Shown: positions 44,300-54,339, counted from the first letter of the stretch. The stretch: 64,000 nt of DNA from Ruegeria sp. YS9 (GCF_024628725.1 NZ_CP102410.1:186001-250000); one strand, 5' to 3'. The notes: a model not told the origin generated them from the letters alone. Translations and numbers: made by a program.

Positions 44300-46318
44300 C
44301 TACATTCCATTGCGCGGAATGACATGCGCGTTCTCTTCTTCAAAGATCAGCTCCTCCCCCGACCATGCCTTCAGGCGCGAGATCAAATGAAACTCGGTGG
44401 CCGTTGCCCGTTGTTCGGAATAGGTCCAGATCCGGGCTGACCAGTCCTCACGGTCGAAACCGGCGGTCTGCTCCATCGTGGCGACAGCCGAAAGCGGGTC
44501 GCCCGGAAGGATTGTATACCTTCGATCTGACACATCGCTGAGCACCGTCCCAATATCGTCCAGGCGGAAATCACCCACCGGCCCGAAGACGCCCCCGTCA
44601 AGAAAAGACCTGTGAGTTACCTCGCCATTCGTCAGGTCCGTGTGGACCGAGCGTTCCATCGAGCCCGAGCGCACCTTGGTCTTTCTGGGCCGGGAACCGG
44701 ACGCTGCCGGTTCGGGCAGCGGGCGGGGTTCCGAAGTGTCAACGCCTGGGTTTCGGATGGGCAAGTGCAACTGAGACTGACCCGGACGGATCGTAAGTGT
44801 CACAGGTTCGGGGGCGGGCCAAAGTACGGGCCAATAAGCCGAAGCGATCTGCAAGACGATGCGATGACCTGACAGAACCCGATATCCTGTTCCATACATC
44901 GGGACGGTTACAGCCATCTCCTCTCCGGGTGTGATCGGTGTGGGTTCTGTATCGCTGATCCGGTGGTTGAGGTTGCAGAATCCCCGTGCAATCAACGTCT
45001 GCGCACCGTTCGGGGCTTCGTCCACCAGCAATGCAACGACAAAGCCCTGAGCCTGATCTGCGGACACTTTCAGATCGACGGACGGTTGCCCCAGGATATC
45101 AAGCGCGTCTGCAAGTGGCGTCGCTTTGAACTGCAACGCGCCGGCGGCGTCGATCCGGCAGTCTGCCGCCATGTCTCCGGGTATGGCGAAAGAACACATA
45201 TCGCCTGCGGCCGCCCCGAAGCTTTGCGGCGAGCAAATCGCAAGCTCTGCTGCGGAAACGGGGTCTGCCTCAAGCGTCAGCTGATTCAGCCAAAGGGACG
45301 TGTTGGTGATATTCGGTGACGGCCAGCTCGGCTCTTCAACCCAGCGCCCCGTGCGTTCGATATGCGTCCCGGTCGGCGCTGCGCTGTCTTGAAGGAAAAA
45401 ACGCAAAGGCGGTTCGTCCATCAACCCTGTGTCTTTTCCTTTCAACCAGTGATCCCAGAACCGGATGACCTCTGCGACGAAATCAGCCTTGGGGCCGGGC
45501 ACCCCTTCGTGCGGGTACAGATGCGCCCATGGCCCCATCAGGATCTTGACCGGCCCTCTGAGGTGTTCGGCGATGCGGAATGGTGTATCGCGGTACAGAT
45601 CCATCCAACCGCCGAAAAAGTAGACCGGCACATCCACGTCGGCATAGTTTTCGCAGATCGAACCGCGCCGCCACATCTCGTCATGGGTCTGGTGTTCCAG
45701 CCACATGGCCGGCCAGAACGCCGCGCCTTCCAACCGCTCGCGCCACATGTCAAGCCAGCGGTCCGCGCCGACAATCTGTGGGTCCGGTGGCATGGCGTTG
45801 TACAGTTGCATGATCGAGCCCCACCAGAAATTGTCGTTGGCCAGACACCCGCCGTAAAAGTGGATGTCCTCGCGCCACCTGTCGTCTGTGCCCATCACCG
45901 GTGCTATCGCCTTCAACGCCGGAGGGCGTGTCGCCGCCACCTGAAACGCGTTGTATGCCCCCCAGCTTTTGCCGAACATTCCGACATTTCCATCGCACCA
46001 GTCCTGATCGGCGATCCACTGGATGAGGTCGTGACCGTCCTGAATCTCCTGATGCGAATACTCATCTTCTGCGACACCATCACTGTCGCCATAGCCCCGG
46101 ATATCAACGCGGATCGACGCGTAACCGGCGGCGGCAAACTGCGGGTGCATGCTTTCATCCCGCATGCGTGTCCTGTCCCGGCGGCGATAGGGGATGTATT
46201 CCAGGATACAGGGCACAGGGGCGTTTTTCGCGCCTTCCGGCAGCCACAGGCGCGCCGCAAGTTTCGTGCCGTCAGGCAGCGGTATCCAAACAGTCTCGAT
46301 GACCTCGATATTGCTCAT
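44300..46318 (-). CDS. CocE/NonD-family serine hydrolase
   Basis: 672 residues, longer than many CocE proteins. Alpha/beta-hydrolase with nucleophile Ser118 in GMFGKSWGAYNA, the RGYGDSDG loop and PYRRRDR near the oxyanion region. The C-terminal jelly-roll domain (from ~residue 320: SGHRIVLQIASAYWP) is typical of X-Pro dipeptidyl peptidase-like acylases. ATG 46318 is chosen at MSNIEVIETVW. Substrate unknown; cytoplasmic as no signal peptide is seen. Confidence 0.87.
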   Translation of the reverse strand: MSNIEVIETVWIPLPDGTKLAARLWLPEGAKNAPVPCILEYIPYRRRDRTRMRDESMHPQFAAAGYASIRVDIRGYGDSDGVAEDEYSHQEIQDGHDLIQWIADQDWCDGNVGMFGKSWGAYNAFQVAATRPPALKAIAPVMGTDDRWREDIHFYGGCLANDNFWWGSIMQLYNAMPPDPQIVGADRWLDMWRERLEGAAFWPAMWLEHQTHDEMWRRGSICENYADVDVPVYFFGGWMDLYRDTPFRIAEHLRGPVKILMGPWAHLYPHEGVPGPKADFVAEVIRFWDHWLKGKDTGLMDEPPLRFFLQDSAAPTGTHIERTGRWVEEPSWPSPNITNTSLWLNQLTLEADPVSAAELAICSPQSFGAAAGDMCSFAIPGDMAADCRIDAAGALQFKATPLADALDILGQPSVDLKVSADQAQGFVVALLVDEAPNGAQTLIARGFCNLNHRISDTEPTPITPGEEMAVTVPMYGTGYRVLSGHRIVLQIASAYWPVLWPAPEPVTLTIRPGQSQLHLPIRNPGVDTSEPRPLPEPAASGSRPRKTKVRSGSMERSVHTDLTNGEVTHRSFLDGGVFGPVGDFRLDDIGTVLSDVSDRRYTILPGDPLSAVATMEQTAGFDREDWSARIWTYSEQRATATEFHLISRLKAWSGEELIFEEENAHVIPRNGM

Positions 46319-46404
46319 GTCCGGTCCTTTTTGTTCGCGCCTAAGGGGTTTCATGCCGTACAGGCAATCGGTGGTACGTGTTCAAAGCGCATTCTTCGAT
46401 GGCG

Positions 46405-48444
46405 TCACCACCGAAGGCCAAGGCGCAGCGCATCATAGACTGCCGCGTGTATGTTGCGCGAGGAAACGGCGTCTCCGATCCGATACAGATCAAAGCCCGC
46501 CTTCGGGTTCACCTGCGGAAACACGTCGCCCGAACTGGCGACAAGAGCGTCGTGATCCACAGCGCCAAGATTTCGCGAAAGCGGTTTGAGTTCGAAATAG
46601 AGATCGTCCAGAGGCAAGGTGCCCTGATTGACGATCACCTGATCATACATGCGCTTTTCAACAAGATCCGAGTAATCCGTTCCAATCGCCGCTTCCAGTT
46701 GATTGCCTGAGCGTACCAGCGATTTCAGCGTCCGGGTTACGGTGAACAGCGCCCCCGTTTTTTGCAGCGCCCGCATATATGGCACCAGATTCATGCCCAT
46801 GATCTCGGGCGCAAAGCTGCGGTCGCGGGTCATGATCTCAACCCGCGCACCTGACCCGGCGATGATCTCGGCCGCCATCAGGGCCGGGTGGTCGCCCGCA
46901 TCATCGTAGATCAGCACGTTTTCGCCCGGGTGCGCGTCTGCGGACAGGATGTCCCACGCCGAAACCGCCAGATCGTTGCCGGTTTCCAAGATTGTCGTCT
47001 CGGGCAAGCCTCCGGTCGCGATCACGACCATATCCGGGGCAAGGGTTGTTACGTCATCCGCGTCTGCAAAGGTGTTGAATTGGAACCTGACATCGCGTGC
47101 AGCGCATTGCGCCATGCGCCAGTCGATGATCCCGATCATCTCGGCCCGGCGTCGGGACTGCGCGGCCAGACGCACCTGACCGCCGGGTTCAGAGGCCGCT
47201 TCCAGAACGGTAACGTCATGCCCGCGCTCTGCCGCAACCCGTGCCGCTTCAAGCCCTCCGGGCCCTGCGCCCACGATGACCGCCCGGCGGCGGGACTTGG
47301 CCGCGGTGATCACATGCGGCATCGACAATTCGCGCCCGGTGGCAGGGTTGTGAATGCACAGGGCTTCACCGGCCTGATAAATCCGGTCCAGGCAGTAGGT
47401 TGCGCCGACGCAGGGGCGGATGTCATCTTCCCGACCGGCCCGGATTTTGGACACGATCATCGGGTCGGCCATATGTGCGCGGGTCATGCCGACCATATCC
47501 AGCAACCCGGACGCCACGGCATGTCGTGCGGTGGCCACATCGGGAATGCGCGATGCATGAAAGGTCGGCATCCCGATTTCGGCTCGTACGCGCCCGGCAA
47601 AATCCAGATGCGGTGCGCTTTTCATGCCCTGCACCGGGATCACATCCGTCATGGCCGGATCCGTATGAATGCGCCCGCGAATGACGTTCAGGAAATCGAC
47701 CTGACCGCTGTCGCGCAGCCTTCGGGCGATTTCCAGCCCGTCTTCTTCGGTGATGCCGCCTTTTTCAACCTCATCTGCCGTGTAGCGGACGCCAACGATG
47801 AAATCCGTCCCGACACGGTCGCGGATCGCATCCAGAACCATGAAGCCGAACCGCAACCGATTGTCGAGACTGCCGCCATAGGGCGCATCCATCGTATTGG
47901 TGAGCGGTGACCAGAACTGATCGATCAGGTGGCCATAGGCTTGCAATTCGATTCCGTCGAGACCTGCGGCCTTCATACGCTCGGCTGCATCGGCATAATC
48001 GCTCACGATCCGTTCGATATCATGGTCTTCCATCTTCTTCGCAAAAGCCCGATGGGCCGGTTCACGATAATGCGACGAAGAGACCGACGGCAGCCAATCG
48101 CCCTTGTTCCAACCCGTGCGTCGCCCCAGATGGGTCAATTGGATCATCACTGCGCAACCATGAGCATGGCAGGCGTCGGTCAATTCAGCCATCCAGCGCA
48201 CGACCTCGTCCTTGTAGGCAAGGACGTTGTTGAACACCGGCGGGCTGTCGCGGCTGACGGTGGCGGAACCAGCCGTCATGGTCATGGCTACACCAGCTTT
48301 CGCACGTATCTCATGATAGGCGCGATACCGCTCTTTCGGCATGCCGTCTTCGGGGTAGGCGGGTTCATGACTGGTCGTCATGATCCTGTTCTTCAGTGTC
48401 AGATGTTTCAGCTGATAGGGTTGCAGCAGCACATCGCGGCTCAT
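46405..48444 (-). CDS. Trimethylamine-dehydrogenase-like FMN/Fe-S/FAD oxidoreductase (Old Yellow Enzyme family)
   Basis: 679 residues. N-terminal FMN barrel (QPYQLKHLTLKNRIMTTSHE, IQLTHLGRRTGW, LDGIELQAYGHLIDQFWSP), Fe-S loop and C-terminal FAD/NAD(P) domain (AVIVGAGPGGLEAARVAAERG). The Fe-S loop is CVGATYC with a third Cys 11 residues further, so the second Cys of the TMADH-type CxxCxxC pattern is Ala. Members demethylate N-methylated amines such as trimethylamine or N-methylproline, or reduce enones. ATG 48444 has AAAGGA upstream; the longer frame to 48510 is not used. Confidence 0.88.
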   Translation of the reverse strand: MSRDVLLQPYQLKHLTLKNRIMTTSHEPAYPEDGMPKERYRAYHEIRAKAGVAMTMTAGSATVSRDSPPVFNNVLAYKDEVVRWMAELTDACHAHGCAVMIQLTHLGRRTGWNKGDWLPSVSSSHYREPAHRAFAKKMEDHDIERIVSDYADAAERMKAAGLDGIELQAYGHLIDQFWSPLTNTMDAPYGGSLDNRLRFGFMVLDAIRDRVGTDFIVGVRYTADEVEKGGITEEDGLEIARRLRDSGQVDFLNVIRGRIHTDPAMTDVIPVQGMKSAPHLDFAGRVRAEIGMPTFHASRIPDVATARHAVASGLLDMVGMTRAHMADPMIVSKIRAGREDDIRPCVGATYCLDRIYQAGEALCIHNPATGRELSMPHVITAAKSRRRAVIVGAGPGGLEAARVAAERGHDVTVLEAASEPGGQVRLAAQSRRRAEMIGIIDWRMAQCAARDVRFQFNTFADADDVTTLAPDMVVIATGGLPETTILETGNDLAVSAWDILSADAHPGENVLIYDDAGDHPALMAAEIIAGSGARVEIMTRDRSFAPEIMGMNLVPYMRALQKTGALFTVTRTLKSLVRSGNQLEAAIGTDYSDLVEKRMYDQVIVNQGTLPLDDLYFELKPLSRNLGAVDHDALVASSGDVFPQVNPKAGFDLYRIGDAVSSRNIHAAVYDALRLGLRW

Positions 48445-48894
48445 GACCAGCCGTCCTTTGTGGGAACCATTGACGTCAGTCGACCAACGTCGCTGTCCTG
48501 CATGGGACATGCAAAAGGCAGTGTTTCGGCAGTGTCGGGTGGCATATGGCGCTCCGATATTGGGGTGAGCCGAGGAGCTCTTTGCCGATTGAAAGCAGAC
48601 TGGGAAATCTCCGTCAAACGCCTTGTGAGCCGAGGCCGCGATGTTTCACCGAATTCGTTGGCCGGGAAGCGCAAGACAGGAAGGAAAAGCCATCAGTGAA
48701 AACGACCTGTCCGCATGGCGCGGGCAACTGAATGTCACATCACCGCGCACCGGACATAAGCGTGCTGTCGGGCTGAAAAACCCCGCGCGGCAGGTTGGCA
48801 ATTATTCGATTGTTGAGGGTCCGGGCTGGCGGTTGGCGTCGTTTCACTCTATCGCCCAACCGGAACGTACCTTTCGTGACAGGAGACAGCAGTC
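48445..48894. other. Divergent intergenic region
   Basis: 450 bases between the flavoprotein and the RidA gene. Several open frames are present, none with motifs or a good ribosome site. Presumably holds both promoters; no clear operator was identified. Confidence 0.4.
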
Positions 48895-49239
48895 GTGACC
48901 ATCACCCGCATCGAAACCGGCCAGCGCATGAGCCGCATCGTCAAACACAACGGAACCGCCTATCTGTGCGGTCAGGTTTCAGATGCCGCGACCGTTGCGG
49001 ATCAAACCCGTGACATCCTTGCCAAGATCGAGGGCCTTCTGGCCAAGGCCGGCAGCGACAAGACGCGTATCCTGCAATGCGTGATCTGGTTGTCGGACAT
49101 GGCCGACTTTGCCGAAATGAACGCGGTCTGGGATGCCTGGGTGCCAGAGGGTCACGCCCCGGCCCGTGCCTGTGGCGAGGCGAAACTGGCCCGTGATGTT
49201 CTGAAGGTCGAAATGATCGTTACCGCAGCCTGCGATTGA
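48895..49239 (+). CDS. RidA/YjgF-family enamine/imine deaminase
   Basis: 114 residues. Family core: [39 protein letters not shown] and the catalytic Arg in [15 protein letters not shown]. RidA hydrolyses reactive imines or enamines made by PLP and flavin enzymes, and here the neighbours are amine-oxidising flavoproteins. GTG start 48895 with AGGAG nine bases upstream. Confidence 0.92.
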   Translation: MTITRIETGQRMSRIVKHNGTAYLCGQVSDAATVADQTRDILAKIEGLLAKAGSDKTRILQCVIWLSDMADFAEMNAVWDAWVPEGHAPARACGEAKLARDVLKVEMIVTAACD

Positions 49240-49315
49240 TCCGGCCGCGCGTCGTGCGCTGAATTCGGGCGCGGGTGGGTTCGGGCTTGGGAATCAAGAC
49301 GCCCTGAGCACGTTC

Positions 49316-50242
49316 CTACTGTACCTGAGAATGCACCTTTACCAGAGTTTCCAGAAACAGCTTGGCCACGCGTGTTAGCGCAGGTTGTTTTCTGGCCACG
49401 GCCGCGAAACGGGTTCTGTATTTGATCTCTTTGGGCAGGACCTTTTTCATGAGCCCCTGTTCGACAAATTCCTGCGCCAGATGATCGGGAAGAAACCCAA
49501 GGTAGCGACCTGAAAGTATCAGGATAACCAGTGCCTGTTCGTTCTGCACTTTGGCTGCACGCCGAAACCCAAGTTGTTGACCAACGATGAGGTTCGGAGA
49601 GTTCACGTTCAAACCGGCGTAGTTGAACTTGCGAAGATCGCTCAATTGCAACTCCGGATCTGGGCGATCAAACAGCGGGTGTTCCTGCCCGCAGTACAAG
49701 AACATGTTTTCCCCGTAGAGCGGCGTGTAGTCCAAGCTTGCCGATGGTCTGTGCAAAGCGATGATGCCGACATCCAGATGCCCGGTGATGACCATGGTTT
49801 CGATCACGTTGGGCGGTTCCAGCGACAGCTCGATGTGGACCGCCGGTGCGGCCTCATTGAACTTGTGAATCGTGCGGGCAAGTCCGGCTTCGGGGTTGGT
49901 GGTGCACTGATCGAACAGAGCCACGCGAATACTGCCGGCCAGTTGCTGTTTGACTTCGTTGACCTCGGTTCTGAACTGCGCGACGGAAATAAGCAGGTCT
50001 TCTGCCGCCGCCAGCACCTTCTCGCCGTCTTCCGTCAGTGAAAACCCTGACGGCCCCCGGTTGCACAGCTTCAGGCCAAGCCTCAGTTCCAGGTCAGACA
50101 AGTGTTTCGAGATCGTTGATTTACCGATGTTCAGCTCGATCTCGGCGGCCGTGATACCACCACTTTCCGCGACGGTTTTGAACACGCGCAGCAGACGGAT
50201 GTCGGTGTCCCCGATCCGGGTATCAAGTTTGTTCTGTCTCAT
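49316..50242 (-). CDS. LysR-family regulator of the sulfonate cluster
   Basis: 308 residues. HTH segment TDIRLLRVFKTVAESGGITA and AAEIELNIGKSTISKHLSDL, then a LysR effector domain. Divergent from the TRAP-Xsc operon by 157 bp, which points to it as the operon's activator. This is unusual as taurine operons generally use the GntR/MocR-type TauR. ATG 50242 chosen; TTG 50278 is an in-frame alternative. Confidence 0.9.
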   Translation of the reverse strand: MRQNKLDTRIGDTDIRLLRVFKTVAESGGITAAEIELNIGKSTISKHLSDLELRLGLKLCNRGPSGFSLTEDGEKVLAAAEDLLISVAQFRTEVNEVKQQLAGSIRVALFDQCTTNPEAGLARTIHKFNEAAPAVHIELSLEPPNVIETMVITGHLDVGIIALHRPSASLDYTPLYGENMFLYCGQEHPLFDRPDPELQLSDLRKFNYAGLNVNSPNLIVGQQLGFRRAAKVQNEQALVILILSGRYLGFLPDHLAQEFVEQGLMKKVLPKEIKYRTRFAAVARKQPALTRVAKLFLETLVKVHSQVQ

Positions 50243-50399
50243 ATCGTATGTTTGATATCTATGAAACCTTTCACGCAAATATTAACAACGACGAAACCAT
50301 TTTGGCAAGCTAGCTATACGTCGCCGAGGTAGAATCGGACTGGCCTATTTCTCCCCAGGTCAGCGCGCACCTCGAAACACGACAAATGGGAGGAAATCC

Positions 50400-51416
50400 A
50401 TGTCATTTCTCAAAAAGCTTGGCACTTTCAGCGCAGCCGTTTCCGTTGCCGCACTGATGGTCGCCGGCACGGCCGAGGCGAAGAACTTCAAGATCGCTGT
50501 CGGCGACAGCGCAGGCAGCGCTCAAGAGGCGCTGGGGCTCGCTTTCGTGAAAGCACTCGAAGAAAAATCGGGTGGTAAGCACACCGCGACACTGTTCCTG
50601 AACGGTCAGCTCGGGTCCGAGCAGGACACCGTGAACGAGGCCGCCATCGGCACGCTCGACATGTCGCTGCTGGCGATCAACAACATCACGCCCTTCTCGC
50701 CTTCGGTCGGCGTTTTCACCTTGCCTTATGTCATTCTCAGCCTGGAAGATGCTGAAAAGCTGACCCAGGGGCCAATCGGTCAGGAACTGGTCGAAAACAC
50801 CATCCGTGATGCCGGCGTCCGTATCATCGGCTGGACGTATACCGGTTTCCGCCGTCTGACCAACTCGAAGAAGCCGGTCAAATCGGTTGCGGACTTGCAG
50901 GATCTGATCATCCGCGTTCCCAAGAACGAAATCATGATCGAAACCTACAAGGCATGGGGCATCAACCCGACCCCAATGGCCTGGTCCGAAACCTTCACCG
51001 GCCTACAGACCAAAGTGGTCGACGGTCAGGACAACCCTTACCTGACCATCAATGCGATGAAGTTCTACGAGGTTCAGGACCACGTCACCAACCTGCGTTA
51101 CATCTTCTCGATCGAACCGCTGATCATCTCGGAAGCCATCTTCCAGGATCTGTCCGAAGAGGAACAGCAGATGATCCTGGAAGCAGGGCAGGAAGCCACG
51201 CAGATTTCGGCACAGTTCCTGCGTGATTCAGAGGCTGCCATCAAAGAAGAGCTGACCGCAAAGGGAATGGCAATCATCGACCCCGAGAACGACGAAGCCG
51301 AGTTCATTCAACTGGCAACCGAAGCCGTATGGCCGCAGTTCTACGAGTCCATTGGTGGTGTCGAGAAGCTGAATGCAGTTCTCGAAGCCATCGGCCGCGA
51401 GCCGGTCCAGCAATAA
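50400..51416 (+). CDS. tauK: TRAP solute-binding protein (TauK-like)
   Basis: 338 residues with a Sec signal peptide (SFLKKLGTFSAAVSVAALM, cleavage after AEA near residue 27). DctP signatures: HTATLFLNGQLGSEQDTVNE and SKKPVKSVADLQDLIIRVPK. GGAGG ribosome site. First gene in tauKLM-usp-tauXY-xsc-tauZ; taurine or a taurine derivative is the expected ligand, from gene context only. Confidence 0.85.
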   Translation: MSFLKKLGTFSAAVSVAALMVAGTAEAKNFKIAVGDSAGSAQEALGLAFVKALEEKSGGKHTATLFLNGQLGSEQDTVNEAAIGTLDMSLLAINNITPFSPSVGVFTLPYVILSLEDAEKLTQGPIGQELVENTIRDAGVRIIGWTYTGFRRLTNSKKPVKSVADLQDLIIRVPKNEIMIETYKAWGINPTPMAWSETFTGLQTKVVDGQDNPYLTINAMKFYEVQDHVTNLRYIFSIEPLIISEAIFQDLSEEEQQMILEAGQEATQISAQFLRDSEAAIKEELTAKGMAIIDPENDEAEFIQLATEAVWPQFYESIGGVEKLNAVLEAIGREPVQQ

Positions 51417-51439
51417 TCGCCCCAGAGCGATAGCGGGAG

Positions 51440-51455
51440 GAGCGCTGCGGCGCTC
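51440..51455 (+). other. Intercistronic hairpin between tauK- and tauL-like genes
   Basis: GAGCGC-TGCG-GCGCTC stem-loop between the binding protein and the small permease, in the same position as the hairpin of the other TRAP operon at 20259-20282. No T-run. Probably sets the ratio of binding protein to permease. Confidence 0.65.
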
Positions 51456-51483
51456 TTCTCAATTCAGGGAGGAGTGAAACCAC

Positions 51484-52020
51484 ATGTTCTGGAAATTTCT
51501 GGACAACATAGAAAGTATCATCTGCCGGATCCTCTTATCCGGCTTCGTCTGCCTTTTGTTCGTGCAGATCATCGCGCGCGAAGTCTTCGGCTTTTCGATC
51601 AGCTGGATCGAAGAACTTTCGGTCTACATGTTCGTGTGGTTCGTCTATTTCGGCGCAAGTTACGCCGCTCTGAAGGGCGCGCATAACCGGGTGACGTTCC
51701 AGTTCAAGTTCCTGCCTGAGGGGGCGATCAAGTACATCGAAGCTTTTGCCGATCTCTTCTGGCTCTTCTTCAATGTCTACTTCCTGTATCTGGCGACAGA
51801 TTTTGTCTTCAACAAGATGAACAAATTCTGGAAGTCCCAGACCCTGGGTATCGAGATGAAATACATCTACATGGTGCTGCCCATCGCCTTTGCGCTGATG
51901 ACCGTCCGCATCATTCAGGTGAACTACCGCCGCCTTATCAAGGGCGAAGATATTCACGATCCCGATCAGATCGACCTCGACGAAATCAAAGCTGCGACTG
52001 AAGCAGCAAAGAAATCCTAA
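51484..52020 (+). CDS. tauL: TRAP small permease (TauL-like)
   Basis: 178 residues with four hydrophobic helices of the DctQ family; ISWIEELSVYMFVWFVYFGA and HNRVTFQF are typical. Couples binding protein to large permease. GGGAGG ribosome site. The name follows the operon, not a residue-level match. Confidence 0.84.
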   Translation: MFWKFLDNIESIICRILLSGFVCLLFVQIIAREVFGFSISWIEELSVYMFVWFVYFGASYAALKGAHNRVTFQFKFLPEGAIKYIEAFADLFWLFFNVYFLYLATDFVFNKMNKFWKSQTLGIEMKYIYMVLPIAFALMTVRIIQVNYRRLIKGEDIHDPDQIDLDEIKAATEAAKKS

Positions 52021-52037
52021 GGGCAGGGGGATAAACC

Positions 52038-53378
52038 ATGGAATCCGAAATCGTCACAATCCTGTTTGGGTCTTTCCTGTTTCTGCTGCTCATTGGCGCA
52101 CCGATCACGGTGGCGCTGGGTGTGGCTTCGCTGGTCTCATTCCTTTATCTGGACGAGAACCCGATCAAGTTCGTGCAGATTGCCTTCACCTCAGTCGGTT
52201 CGTTCCCGCTGATGGCTCTGCCCGCGTTTATTCTTGCCGGCGCTTTGATGGAAGCCGCCGGAATTTCGAAACGCCTGATCAATGTTGCCGAAAGCCTGGC
52301 CGGTCCCTTCACCGGCGGTATTTCGGCTGCAACGGTCATGGCCTGTCTGTTCTTCGGCGCTATTTCGGGCTCGGGCCCGGCAACAACCGCGGCCGTTGGG
52401 ATGCTGATGATCCCTGCGATGATCGAACGCGGCTATGAGCGCGGCTATGCCTCGGCGATCACTGCGTCCTCTGGCGGCCTTGGGATTATCATTCCTCCCT
52501 CTATCCCGATGGTGATCTTCGGCATTGCCGCGCTCGGTATGGCGCCGCCGCCGGAAGCCGTGGAAAAATTCGGTACATTCCAGTCGGTTTCGATCTCGAA
52601 ACTGTTCATCGCCGGATTCGTCCCTGCCTTCCTGATCGCCACCAGCCTGCTGATCCTGAACTTCTTCATGTCGAAAAAGCGCGGCTACAAGGGCGTTTCC
52701 GAAGGTTGGTCGATCCGTCACGTGGGCTGCGAAATGTATCGTGGGTTCTGGTCGCTGATGGCGCCGCTGGTGATCCTGGGCGGTATCTACACCGGCTTCT
52801 TCACCCCGACCGAGGCGGCAATCGTGGCAATCTTCTACACCCTGTTCGTGGGCGTGGTCATCTATCGTGAACTGACATGGCAGTCGCTGTTCCAGTCGCT
52901 CGAGGCCACCACGTGGCTGACTGGTCGGGTGCTGCTGATCCTGTTCACCGCGACGGTGTTTGGCCGCCTGCTGGTGGAAAACCAGATCCCGGCGATTATC
53001 GCGGATTCGATGCTCAGCTTTACCGACAACCTGTATGTGATCTGGGCGCTGATCATCTTCTTCCTGCTGTTCGTCGGCATGTTCATGGAGACGCTGGCCA
53101 CCATCCTGATCCTGGTTCCGGTGATGCTGCCGGTGGCCTACTCGGTGGGTATCGACCCGATTCACTTTGGCGTGGTGATGGTCTGCACGCTGGGCATCGG
53201 TTTCCAGACGCCGCCGCTGGGCGAAAACCTGTTCATCGCGTCCGGTATCTCGAACATCACGATCGAACAGATCTCGTTGCGCGCTCTGCCTTTTGCCGCA
53301 GCCAACACGGTGGCGATCTTCATCATCGCCTTCTTCCCTGAACTGTCGCTGTGGTTGCCGCGGCTGTTTGGCTACTGA
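52038..53378 (+). CDS. tauM: TRAP large permease (TauM-like)
   Basis: 446 residues, about 12 helices, DctM family: LPAFILAGALMEAAGISKRL, FFGAISGSGPATTAAVGMLM, GLGIIIPPSIPMVIFG and GIGFQTPPLGENLFIASG. Sodium-coupled uptake subunit. GGCAGGGGG ribosome site upstream. A UspA gene follows by 17 bases, as in the ectoine TeaABCD layout. Confidence 0.9.
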   Translation: MESEIVTILFGSFLFLLLIGAPITVALGVASLVSFLYLDENPIKFVQIAFTSVGSFPLMALPAFILAGALMEAAGISKRLINVAESLAGPFTGGISAATVMACLFFGAISGSGPATTAAVGMLMIPAMIERGYERGYASAITASSGGLGIIIPPSIPMVIFGIAALGMAPPPEAVEKFGTFQSVSISKLFIAGFVPAFLIATSLLILNFFMSKKRGYKGVSEGWSIRHVGCEMYRGFWSLMAPLVILGGIYTGFFTPTEAAIVAIFYTLFVGVVIYRELTWQSLFQSLEATTWLTGRVLLILFTATVFGRLLVENQIPAIIADSMLSFTDNLYVIWALIIFFLLFVGMFMETLATILILVPVMLPVAYSVGIDPIHFGVVMVCTLGIGFQTPPLGENLFIASGISNITIEQISLRALPFAAANTVAIFIIAFFPELSLWLPRLFGY

Positions 53379-53395
53379 CCTGAAAGGATGACGAC

Positions 53396-53890
53396 ATGAA
53401 ACAACTGGTCACAAACATCCTCTTTGCCACTGATCTGTCCGAAAATTCGGGTCATGCCATGCGCCATGCCGCCAGCATCGCGCAGGCCACGGGGGCTGAA
53501 ATTCACGTGCTGCATGTGAATGAACCGCTGTCGGACGATGCCAAGATCACGATGGAGATCTTCATCCTGAATGAAGAGACCCGCAAAACCGCCGCTGCGC
53601 GCCGTCACGAGATGGTGCGCAAGGTTCTGGCCGAGCGGCAAGCCAAGTTCTGGGCTCAGTTCGATGGTGACGATGAGAGAATTCGCGAACAGGTCACTTC
53701 GGTCGAAGTCACCGATGGCCACCCGGCCGAAGTGATCCTGCGCCGCTCGGTCGAACTGGGCTGCGATCTGATCGTGCTGGGCGCGCATGATCACGGCTTT
53801 TCGCACACGTTTCTGGGCACCGTCGCAAAGCGTGTTCTGCGGCGCTCCAAGATCCCGACACTGATCGTCCCGAACCCGGACGAAACGTAA
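53396..53890 (+). CDS. Universal stress protein (TeaD-like), TRAP-linked
   Basis: 164 residues. UspA fold: NILFATDLSENSGHAMRHAA at the N-terminus and the ATP-binding GAHDHGFSHTFLGTVAKRVL at the C-terminus. Small ATP-binding proteins of this kind regulate TRAP transporters in the TeaABC system. It lies inside the sulfonate operon. Confidence 0.9.
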   Translation: MKQLVTNILFATDLSENSGHAMRHAASIAQATGAEIHVLHVNEPLSDDAKITMEIFILNEETRKTAAARRHEMVRKVLAERQAKFWAQFDGDDERIREQVTSVEVTDGHPAEVILRRSVELGCDLIVLGAHDHGFSHTFLGTVAKRVLRRSKIPTLIVPNPDET

Positions 53891-53916
53891 CAACCCCACT
53901 GACAAGGAAGCACAAA

Positions 53917-54303
53917 ATGAGCAAAACCCTGACCGCGCAGGACCTGGCGGACACGTTTGACGCGTTCAACCGCCACGACATCGACGGCGTGATGACCCAT
54001 TTCGCCGACGACTGCGTGTTCTACACCGTGGCCGGCGACGAGAAATACGGCAACAAGATTGAAGGGTCCGAAGCCATCGCCGCCGCGTTTTCAGGCGTTT
54101 GGGCAGGCATGAAAGACGCCCATTGGGATCACCACGGCCACTTTGTCCATGGCGATCGTGCGGTTTCGGAATGGACCTTTTCGGGAACCGATGCAAACGG
54201 CATGCGGATCGAAGCCGAAGGTGCGGATCTGTTTACCCTGCGTGACGGGAAAATCGTCGTAAAACAGGCGCTTCGCAAAACGCGCCCGATGTTCAAAGCC
54301 TGA
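53917..54303 (+). CDS. tauX: SnoaL/NTF2-like protein, probable TauX (taurine dehydrogenase small subunit)
   Basis: 128 residues, NTF2 fold: LADTFDAFNRHDIDGVMTHF, ADDCVFYTVAG and ADLFTLRDGKIVVKQ. Position before the DAO flavoprotein and after a TRAP-usp set matches the tauX-tauY order of taurine dehydrogenase operons, where TauX is the small subunit. Assignment depends on context; no catalytic residues can be claimed. Confidence 0.7.
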   Translation: MSKTLTAQDLADTFDAFNRHDIDGVMTHFADDCVFYTVAGDEKYGNKIEGSEAIAAAFSGVWAGMKDAHWDHHGHFVHGDRAVSEWTFSGTDANGMRIEAEGADLFTLRDGKIVVKQALRKTRPMFKA

Positions 54304-54339
54304 TCCGCCGCACCGCGCGCAGCTTCGGAGAAAACAAGA

